From positions 530,001 to 594,000 of the forward strand of contig OU696594.1 in the NCBI GenBank assembly GCA_916048095.2: a stretch of 64,000 nucleotides of DNA, given 5' to 3'. Each line of letters begins with the position of its first letter. The first letter of the stretch is position 1. Position numbers and translations under genes: made by a program. This DNA is from Sacculina carcini. Lineage: Eukaryota; Arthropoda; Thecostraca; Sacculinidae. The notes beneath the pieces were generated by a model, which had not been told where the DNA came from, did not search any database, and saw only the letters and a list, made by a program, of their open reading frames with translations. Of the stretch, positions 55,201 to 64,000 are shown one piece after another.

Positions 55201-56500
55201 GCATTTTTTCATCTACAACACGGTATAATTTTTAATTTTCCAAAGTGTATTAAAAAAAAGTTACGGCGGTGTGAAGTCAAAATGACAAAGTCAAAAATGC
55301 AAAATTAGCACTGGAAACCGTGAATGTTTTGGTAAATATTCCCCTATCTATTCCTCATAAACCAGCAATGGTACAGCTATAAAAATTATACTATTGTGTA
55401 GATAATTTTGTGTTCTACAAGAAAAGTTATAATTTATACCCACAAATGATACAAAAAATGTGTAAAATTGGCAAAATTGTCAAATACATCCAAAATTACA
55501 CTTGATCACCGGGCGCCTAAATTAATTCATTTTTCTACCTATTTCTCAGGAACTATTTGTCACACATTGAAATAAATTATATCATCGTGCTGGAAATTGT
55601 ATTTTTTAAAATGCGGTATAATTCTTAATTTTCCAAAGTGTATCTGAAGGAAGTGACGGCGGTGTAAAGTCAAAAGGACATATTGCCAATTTGACAGCTA
55701 TTATGCGCACTTGCGATTACACAGGAATATACTACTGTGTAGAAAATTTTGTGTTCTACAAGAAAAGGTGTAATTTATACCCACAAATGATACAAAAAAC
55801 GTGTAAAATTGGCAAAATTCTCAAATACATCCAAAATTACACTTGAACACCGGGTGACTACAATTTATTCATTTTTATACCCATTTCTCAGGAACTATTT
55901 GTCATACATTAAAATTAATTATACCATCGTGCTAGAAATTTTGTTTCCTACAGTACGGTATAATTATTAATTTTCCAAAGTGTATCTGAAGGAAAATACG
56001 CCGGTGTAAAGTCAAAATGTCATGTTGCCAATTTGACAGCTATTATGCGTACTTGCGATTACACATGAATATACACTGATTAAATTTCACTGAAGTCCAA
56101 TCACAATTTACGCACTTGCGATTACACAGGAATATACTACTGTGTAGAGAATTTTGTGTTCTACAAGATAAGCTATAATTTATACCCACAAATGATACAA
56201 AAAACGTGTAAAATTGGCAAAATTCTCAAATACATCCAAAATTACACTTGAACACCGGGCGACTAAAATTAATTCATTTTTCTACTATTCCTCAGTAACT
56301 ATTTGTTACACATAAAAATAAATTATACCATCGTTCTAGAAATCTTTTCTTCTACAATACGGTATAATTTGTAATTTTCCAAAGGGTATCTGAAGGAAGT
56401 TACGGCGGTGTAAAGTCAAAAGGACATATTGCCAATTTGACAGCTATTATGCGCACTTGCGATTACACAGGAATATACACCGATTAAATTTCACTGAAGC
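55200..56500 (+). repeat. Helitron-like ~340-bp tandem units, partial array
   Basis: Landmarks GCCAATTTGACAGCTATTATG at ~55,686, 56,028 and 56,431; the head (TCTATATATATAAAAG) is missing. It ends in the same arm-end sequence (CACCGATTAAATTTCACTGA) as 53,410. Confidence 0.65.
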
Positions 56501-58380
56501 CCAATCACAATTAAGAATGCATCATATTATCTCCAAGCATGGATGGTGTGGTTTTATTGCGTACAGTTTAATTAATGCTACACTCTACTGAATATAAAGG
56601 CTTTATTGTCCTCAATAACGTTCCGCACGACGGGCGGGTAAAATGCTATTGGGAACAAAGTAAACTACTGAATTTAACTGTGTAATTTAATTGGTTTAAT
56701 TTCAAGTTGCATAAGCATAAGTTGCATAAGGATATGGGCTGCAATATCATGTAATGCCAACTTATGCTGTTTTAGCGGAAGCATTAACCTGGAATTATAG
56801 AGATGACAGAAGGTTGCATTGTTTTGATAGTGTTGTGGAAAAACATGTTTTCTAAATTGAAACATAAATTTCACATTTAGACTTTTAGATTAGCTATAAC
56901 TTTCCTGTGGGTTTGTTTTTCTTTTTCAATTTGCACTAATTTTTTTATGAATTGAATATTAATTATATTTTATGAACTGTTCCGCACGACGGGCGAATTA
57001 AATGTATCTATAAAGAGTGGGTTTAAATGATAGCGAGGTATATGATATTTTGCTAGCAGTAAATATTCTAGCGATAAAAGTAGAATAGCTCTTAAGCAAA
57101 TGATTTTGGAGAATGATGTGAACCTTTGAATATATTTTGCGATCTGATGATATATGTATTAGGAATAATACGTAGCAGAATATAGATTGCATAATATAAT
57201 ATCGGCTGTAATATCAAGGGCTGCATTATCGATGTAATCCAAAAAATAACAACTGTATGGATATGATGCATTAGTGGAAGCATTAACCGGGAATTATGAG
57301 ATAATATGATAATGGTGTAAAATTATATCGCATTATGCAACAAATGTGAATTTAGCTACCTTACAGTTTGGTCCCGATACTATATTGGCGGGTTGAGAGA
57401 AAAGTATTGGTGGGCCGCGTGTTTGGGACCCCTGGGGTAGATAATCTCAGTCTTCTGATTACAAATTATGATCGCATCAGTATATTTTGTGATCACAAAC
57501 TAATAAGTTAAATCACCTCAGACTAGGCTGAGAGCGGTCAAGATTGAATGGTTGGGTTGGGTTGGGTAGGTTTGACTCAGGTTATATTGGGTTTTAATGA
57601 TAGCGGAAAATATATAAATTTTAACAATAAATATTATAGCGGTAAAAGTGAAATAGTACTTAAGCAAATGATATTGGGGAATGATGTTAAGTAATAAATA
57701 TAGTTTGGAAACAGTCTGATGAAAAGATTTCATCATCTTTCATTGTTTGTTTCGTGTTTGTGTTCTGAATTATACCACACGACGGGCGGATTTATATATC
57801 AGGCGGGTTGAGGGATAATATTTGTCAAAATAAGAACAAAAATATTCACATTTAGACTTTTCTATTGGTTAAGATATTTATAGGTTACATTTTTTGCTTT
57901 TCAATTTGTATTCATTATATTTTATGGATTTGATATGAATTTTATTGTATGAATTGTTCCGCACGACGGGTGGGTTTAAAAAAGTGTTTTTAGATCATTT
58001 TTTCTAATGGTTCATTTAAAAAAAGGTTTTTTTTTTTAAATAAAAATGATCCGCGGGCAGCAACTATAGACAATAGAACGCTCAATTTCCCCTGTAGAAT
58101 TAATCCATACACAAACCAATGGATTTTACTTCAAGATCCAGAACGGATCGTGTTCGAGCTCTGAATTATTCAACACGACGGGCGGGTTTAAAAATGACTC
58201 AGGCGGACTGAAGGAAAATATGTTGTCGAAATAAAAATAATTAAACTTATAATTTTCAATTGATAAATATTTTTATGAGTGTACCCTATTTCATTTTTAT
58301 TTTTCCATATTTTTTATGAATTGAATATGAATTTCATGTTATGAATTGCTCCGCACAACGGGCGGGTATTAATGCCATAT
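56500..58380 (+). repeat. Box satellite, plus orientation, second copy
   Basis: Arm end plus boxes at ~56,624, 56,983, 57,774, 57,957, 58,172 and 58,351. 56,822-58,032 duplicates 53,960-55,170. Confidence 0.6.
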
Positions 58381-60727
58381 ATATACATAAAGAAGAAATT
58401 ATCTGTCTGTCTGTGTATGTATGCTTGAATATGAGGTGACATAATTGCGCGGGTTCAATGGTATAGATCAGGGGCTTAATTGTTCCGCACGACGGGCGGG
58501 TAAAATTCTACTGGGAACAAAGTAAACTACTGAATTATTGTACCATATAGAACCATTAAATAAAAAACCATTATTATATAATGAAGAACCATTTGAATAT
58601 TAGTTAGTTAGTTGTCATTAGTTGGTTTATATATAAAGAACCATTGGTGTTGGGGCTTAATTGTTCCGCACGATGGGCGGGTTTAAATATGAGGCTGTTC
58701 GAGGGAAAATGTTAAATGTTTTGCTTTTTAATTTGTATTCAGTTTATTTTATGGATTGAATATGCATTTTATTTTATGGATTGAATATGAATTTTATTTT
58801 ATAAATTGTTCAGCACGACGGGCGGGTTTAAATATGAGACGGGCTGAAGGAAAATATGTTGTCAAAAATATAATTGAATTTAGACTTTTCAATTGAGTAA
58901 GATTTTAATGAGTATATCTGTTTTCTTTATTAATTTGCAATATGTTTATGAATTAAATATGAATTTCATCTTATGAATTGCTCCGCACAACTGGCGGGTT
59001 TCAATGCTAGATGGTGATATTAAGCTATTAAAATATTTTGGAAACATTATGATGAAGATGTGTAGCCATTTTTCATTGTTTCGTGTCTGAGTTCTGAATT
59101 ATTCAGCACGACGGGCATGTATAAATATGAGGCGGTTTAGGCAAACTATTTTGTGAAAATAAATATGAAAATATAGAAATTTAGACTTTTGTATGGGTTT
59201 ACTCCATTCTTTTTTAATTCATAATCCTTTTCTCTCATGAATTGAATACAAATTTAATAGTATGAACTGTTTCGCACGACGGGCGGGCTTACATGCTAGG
59301 ATTTTCATTGTTTGTTACGTGTTTGTGTTCTGAATTATTCCGCACAATGGGCTGGTTTATATATGAGGCGGGTTGAGGGAAAATATTATGTCAAAATAAA
59401 AAAAATTATTCACACTTGGACTTTTCTATTGAGTAAGACACTGATGAGTTTTCATTTTCTTTTTTAATTTGGAATATTTTATGAATATGAATTATTATGA
59501 ATATTAATTCCATTTTATGAATTCCTCCCCACAACGGGCGGGTTTTAATGCTAGTATATACATAAAGAAGAAATTATCTGTCTGTCTGTGTATGTATGCT
59601 TGAATATGAGGTGACATAATTGCGCGGGTTCAATGGTATAGATCAGGGGCTTAATTGTTCCGCACGACGGGCGGGTAAAATTCTACTGGGAACAAAGTAA
59701 ACTACTGAATTATTGTACCATATAGAACCATTAAATAAAAAACCATTATTATATAATAAAGAACCATTTGAATATTAGTTAGTTAGTTGTCATTAGTTGT
59801 TTTATATATAAAGAACCATTGGTGTTGGGGCTTAATTGTTCCGCACGATGGGCGGGTTTAAATATGAGGCTGTTCGAGGGAAAATGTTAAATGTTTTGCT
59901 TTTTAATTTGTATTCAGTTTATTTTATGGATTGAATATGCATTTTATTTTATGGATTGAATATGCATTTTATTTTATAAATTGTTCAGCACGACGGGCGG
60001 GTTTAAATATGAGACGGGCTGAAGGAAAATGTGTTGTCAAAAATATAATTGAATTTAGACTTTTCAATTGAGTAAGATTTTAATGAGTATATCTGTTTTC
60101 TTTTTTAATTTGCAATATGTTTATGAATTAAATATGAATTTCATCTTATGAATTGCTCCGCACAACTGGCGGGTTTCAATGCTAGATGGTGATATTAAGC
60201 TATTAAAATATTTTGGAAACATTATGATGAAGAAGTGTAGCCATTTTTCATTGTTTCGTGTCTGAGTTCTGAATTATTCAGCACGACGGGCATGTATAAA
60301 TATGAGGCGGTTTAGGCAAACTATTTTGTGAAAATAAATATGAAAATATAGAAATTTAGACTTTTGTATGGGTTTACTCCATTCTTTTTTAATTCATATT
60401 CCTTTTCTCTCATGAATTGAATACAAATTTAATAGTATGAACTGTTTCGCACGACGGGCGGGCTTACATGCTAGGATTTTCATTGTTTGTTACGTGTTTG
60501 TGTTCTGAATTATTCCGCACAATGGGTTGGTTTATATATGAGGCGGGTTGAGGGAAAATATTATGTAAAAAAAAAAAAAATATTCACACTTGGACTTTTC
60601 TATTGAGTAAGACACTGATGAGTTTTCATTTTCTTTTTTAATTTGGAATATTTTATGAATATGAATTATTATGAATATTAATTCCATTTTATGAATTCCT
60701 CCCCACAACGGGCGGGTTTTAATGCTA
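58380..60727 (+). mobile_element. Head-to-tail dimer of a Helitron-like element
   Basis: Unit 1, 58,380-59,554 (1,175 bp), and unit 2, 59,555-60,727 (1,173 bp), are nearly identical. Each starts TATATACATAAAGAAGAAAT and ends GGGCGGGTTTTAATGCTAG; the first CTAG (59,551-59,554) joins the second start directly. Each unit has about nine boxes. No coding. Confidence 0.75.
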
Positions 60728-60756
60728 GTATATATATATATACATATAATATATAC

Positions 60757-60852
<96 letters not shown>
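60728..60852. repeat. (TA)n microsatellite
   Basis: About 120 bp of TA with early TATACATA variants. Confidence 0.95.
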
Positions 60853-60855
<3 letters not shown>

Positions 60856-61440
60856 TATGTGAGTGACGGCAAAGCAGGAGAAAGTTTATATTTTCCAGTG
60901 GATATCGCGTCAACATCTGAAATTGCACATGTTGATGTTTATTGGCCTCTTCGGTTCGGCCTGCATTGTCTTTATGCGCGTATGTTACATGCATGTTATT
61001 CCGTGTGAAACCGTTTGCGATACTCTAGAGTTGGGTGGCACTTATTTTACGAAAGTTTGGTTTTCAATGACTGCGGCTGAAATTATGGTTCCATTTGCGT
61101 CAAAAATACTGTGTGTCATATATTTTTGGAAAATATTAAGTTTTAGAGCCAGCTCAAAGTAGTGAAATTTTCAATATTGTCGACCAAACAGCAATATTTT
61201 CCACTTAAACAAATTAAATCCCTAAATTTTTAAGATAAATCCCTTATTTTAATAATCAGAAAATAGGTATAAAATATTTGAAACATAAAATATGCATCAG
61301 AAAGGCATCCCAGTTGATATGTCTATAAACAACAGTATCATATAATCCTCGTTTGACAGCCAGACAGTTTGCTCACTGCATTTGCTGCTGCAGGGAAGTC
61401 AAAGATTGGCCTCGTGTGACCACGGCTATACATGTGGCAC
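60853..61440. other. Unique sequence with a short unrecognised ORF
   Basis: A 99-codon plus frame (60,863-61,162) has a hydrophobic middle (MLMFIGLFGSACIVFMRVCY), which could be one membrane segment. No homology recognised. Probably not a gene. Confidence 0.25.
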
Positions 61441-61441
61441 A

Positions 61442-61444
<3 letters not shown>

Positions 61445-61501
<57 letters not shown>
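61445..61501. repeat. (GT)n microsatellite
   Basis: About 56 bp of pure GT. Confidence 0.95.
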
Positions 61502-61506
<5 letters not shown>

Positions 61507-62319
61507 AGAGAGATTGTGAGACATGGCTGTTTGTATCATACCTGTATGTAGTAAATTGGATATTTTCTCAGGGCTCACATATAAATGATTCCGAGCTTCT
61601 GTGAGTACCCTGCCTGATTTTGGTTACTGTAAATCGTGTGTCATGTGTCCTTTTCGATTTTGAAATCTATTGGCAGAAATAAATTAAATGAATGAATATT
61701 GTTTGTGATAAAATGTAAAGAGGGCATTTTAATACATATTAAAACCATTTAAACATTATTTATTGTCAAAACATCGATGTATGTGTATGTATATGTGTCA
61801 AACACGTGCACACGACCACTGGCAGACAGACATACAAACCCAGTGAATATGTGACTTGAGAATTACTGCCACATCATAAGAGGTAGTTTTAACTAAGCGC
61901 GTTCAATTTTGCATTGTGATGTGTGTTTATTACGTACCATCATTATAACCAGCGTCAAATAGAACTTGGACATTTTCAATTTGTCTTGTTTGTCCGGAAA
62001 CCGTACGGCGTCGGTGTTTTCCTGTGATATTTGAAAAAATGTAATAACTTCTTAATTTGAATGTGATTAATGATATAAGAATGTATTTCAATTGAGCAAA
62101 ATATGTTTAGTTTCATCTTTATTATTAAAATTAACATACTAAGATGTTTAATAGTGACGCTTATATTAGCATATATAATAGAACTCAATTGGATTAGATC
62201 AAAATGCGACTGGAATTGTCAGTTTTCAATTTTTAACTTACCTTTGTGAATAAGGGACGTGTACAGTGATGGTTGTACTTCGTTGGTCGTTTGCTTGACG
62301 AGTGAAGACAATGTGTGCT
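61502..62319. other. No gene recognised
   Basis: AT-rich unique sequence with an AATAAATTAAATGAATGAAT tail-like run at 61,678. Confidence 0.4.
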
Positions 62320-62323
62320 CGTT

Positions 62324-62364
<41 letters not shown>

Positions 62365-62419
62365 TGTGTGTGTATATGTGTGTGTGTATGTGTGTATGTG
62401 TGTGTGTGTGTGTATGTGT
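62320..62419. repeat. (TG)n microsatellite
   Basis: About 100 bp of TG with TATG interruptions; precedes the repeated Penelope-like block as at 3,650. Confidence 0.95.
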
Positions 62420-62465
62420 GCCTGCACAGTCTTACAGCACGTGACCATTGTACAAAATGTTGTTT

Positions 62466-62815
62466 TTGCAAAACCGTTCCTTTAATACTTTGGTGTATTC
62501 TGCATTTGCTGAAGTACGCCGGCAGCATGAATCCCAATGGCGTCACCGTGTAGGCACCTACGGCGAGATATATATATATATATAAGAAGTTGGTGTAGCC
62601 AGGTAGAATATTCACTCTCAAACAAACGAGATTAAAATCGATTGCGCATTCGCAGTTGACTAGTTTTTTCCGCGTTGTTTCGATATTCCTTGCTAGTTGC
62701 TGGTCTCTTTTGTCAAGTCTGTTCAGCAATTGACCGATGTTTTGTTGGCGTAATATTTCGGAGTTAACTATCTCCATTCTCACACACTGGTAGACATTGG
62801 TGGTATTTATTTCTC
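62466..62815 (-). pseudogene. Penelope-like ORF N-terminal fragment (inverted)
   Basis: Minus strand: NTTNVYQCVRMEIVNSEILR, NIGQLLNRLDKRDQQLARNI, KKLVNCECAIDFNLVCLRVN and ILPGYTNF, then LGFMLPAYFSKC after a short (TA)n. Copy of 3,738-4,100. It is joined at ACGTCT (62,818-62,823) straight to the plus-strand GIY-YIG fragment, so the hammerhead-like core present at 4,096-4,121 is missing here. Confidence 0.65.
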
Positions 62816-62825
62816 GAGACGTCTC

Positions 62826-63080
62826 CTCAGCAATGGTGCAATCCAAAAGCACAACATCTCGGTGCACAAACAAAAGATCAATAGGGAGCAGATAGTAGAA
62901 AGCACAGAAATCATTGACCAAGAACGTGACATACGGCGTCTGAAACCGCTTGAAGCAATTTACATCACCAACTTGAGACCAGCCATGAACGTGCAAGTTG
63001 AAGAAAACGGCATTTTACCGACTCAGAGAGCCCCACGGCCTGAGCCGACTGGGTGTGCCCTTGCTGCAGCACAAGCGTGA
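62826..63080 (+). pseudogene. Penelope-like GIY-YIG C-terminal fragment
   Basis: NGAIQKHNISVHKQK, EIIDQERDIRRL and KPLEAIYITNLRPAMN, stop at 63,078. It keeps the conserved KPLEA, unlike the minus copy at 6,361-6,609. Followed by the TATG 3' UTR and a plus-strand pLTR, as in the 4.3-5.1 kb unit. Confidence 0.68.
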
Positions 63081-63224
63081 CGACGCCGATATATATGTAT
63101 ATGTATGTGTGTGTATGTATGTATATGTTTGTGTGTATATGCATGCATGTATATGTATGTGTGTGGATATATGTGTATATATGTATATATATCTTTCATG
63201 TAATAATTGTATTGTGTTTTAATT

Positions 63225-63579
63225 GTTAGATTTCAACTGTTGTCGCATGAGAGGTACCCTGTATATTTAAGCACGTGTTTAACGATTTCATGTTTTGTAT
63301 TGTATCTTAGCACTGTAATTTGAATTTCTGGTCAGTGTAACTCCTGAAGATGGCTAATGTTAGCCGAAAGACGTCTCGAGGAATAAATACCACCAATGTC
63401 TACCAGTGTGTGAGAATGGAGATAGTTAACTCCGAAATATTACGCCAACAAAACATCGGTCAATTGCTGAACAGACTTGACAAAAGAGACCAGCAACTCG
63501 CAAGGAATATCGAAACAACGCGGAAAAAACTAGTCAACTGCGAATGCGCAATCGATTTTAATCTCGTTTGTTTGAGAGA

Positions 63580-63582
<3 letters not shown>
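63225..63582 (+). mobile_element. Penelope-like pLTR and ORF N-terminus
   Basis: Direct copy of 4,735-5,095. Hammerhead-like core at 63,344-63,369. ORF start at 63,350 (MANVSRKTSRG) to VCLRENI, then (TA)n at 63,583-63,612 and LGFMLPAYFNKC resuming. Confidence 0.65.
63344..63369 (+). ncRNA. Hammerhead-ribozyme-like core
   Basis: Same 26-nt arrangement as at 4,853-4,878, with the same extra T before stem II. Confidence 0.45.
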
Positions 63583-63615
<33 letters not shown>

Positions 63616-63691
63616 TGGGATTCATGCTGCCGGCGTACTTCAACAAATGCAAAATACACCAAAGTATTATAGGAACGGTTATATATATATA

Positions 63692-64000
63692 CTAGCATTA
63701 AAACCCGCCCGTTGTGCGAAGCAATTAATGAAGTAAATATATTTTGAATTCATGAAAAAACTAATAGAAATTTAAAAAGAAAAAGTAAACCCATAAAAAT
63801 ATTAACCAATAGAAACGCCTAAAACACGCCTAGCCTTAAAACCCGCACGTTGTGCGGAACAATTAATATAAAGAAATTCATATTTAATCAGTAAGCATAT
63901 TGCAAATTAAAAAAGATTATAGTGAATCCATATGAATCCTGATCAATTGAAAAGTCTAAACTTCATTATTTTAATAATATTCTGACAAAATCTTATGCCT
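63692..64000 (-). mobile_element. Helitron-like element, continues beyond window
   Basis: CTAG at 63,692-63,695; boxes near 63,703 and 63,842. Copy of 5,205-5,510; the head lies outside the window. Confidence 0.5.

Noticed and set aside
54136-57736. Repeated minus-strand ORFs of 63-72 codons at +2,862 bp
   Set aside because: They are conserved only because the DNA is duplicated; the composition is A/T-driven and there is no domain.
53570-60720. The GC-rich box as a CENP-B box in a centromeric satellite
   Set aside because: The sequence does not fit the TTCGNNNNANNCGGG pattern at several fixed positions, and the spacing is irregular.

Overview
The window is animal-type nuclear DNA made almost entirely of transposable elements and simple repeats. 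It has long (TA)n, (TG)n and (TAA)n microsatellites. Reverse transcriptases of at least five retroelement kinds are present, most of them broken: APE-type LINEs with an L1-like ORF1, an I-clade LINE with RNase H, an L2/CR1-like LINE, Penelope-like elements, and Ty3/Gypsy. There are no operons, ribosome-binding sites or bacterial genes. The mix fits a repeat-rich, probably marine, invertebrate. I cannot name the taxon from sequence alone.

Layout. 1-3,560 (minus): a LINE with both ORFs open, its 3' end outside the window. 3,690-6,830: Penelope-like fragments (5' region with a hammerhead-like motif, N-terminal coding, GIY-YIG 3' coding) in inverted arrangements ending in (TA)n. 6,835-10,400: Helitron-like AT-rich repeat with ~341-bp tandem units. 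10.4-12.5 kb: a less repetitive island I do not recognise. 12.5-20.0 kb: microsatellites, a second decayed copy of the first LINE type (14.0-17.8 kb) and three LINE tails. 20,070-20,781: a solo LTR with 4-bp target duplication. 22,484-23,447: a deleted mariner-like transposon. 24,118-24,723 and 32,529-33,290 (minus): two related copies of an unrecognised exon-like ORF with a conserved splice acceptor. 26,112-32,464: a full-length but mutated I-clade LINE sitting inside a satellite box. 35.3-39.6 kb: a rearranged Ty3/Gypsy with inverted pieces. 39.7-42.25 kb: a 5'-truncated LINE. 43,009-44,775: the best-defined Helitron-like element. 45.5-49.9 kb: two L2-like LINE copies with a 48-bp minisatellite nearby. 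49.9-53.8 kb: a large palindrome of the same Helitron-like repeat. 53.8-60.7 kb: its box satellite, with two tandem duplications. 62.4-64.0 kb: a near copy of 3.7-5.5 kb.

The unifying signal is a GC-rich hairpin box (CCGCACGACGGGCGG and variants) scattered dozens of times in otherwise AT-rich sequence. In many copies it is followed by TTTTAATGCTAG, which looks like a Helitron 3' end. Elements with this terminus form inverted and head-to-tail arrays, adjoin both copies of the unknown exon, and have been hit by other elements. The most interesting candidates are this Helitron-like satellite system, the unknown two-copy exon family, and the inverted Penelope units. No intact host gene is supported.
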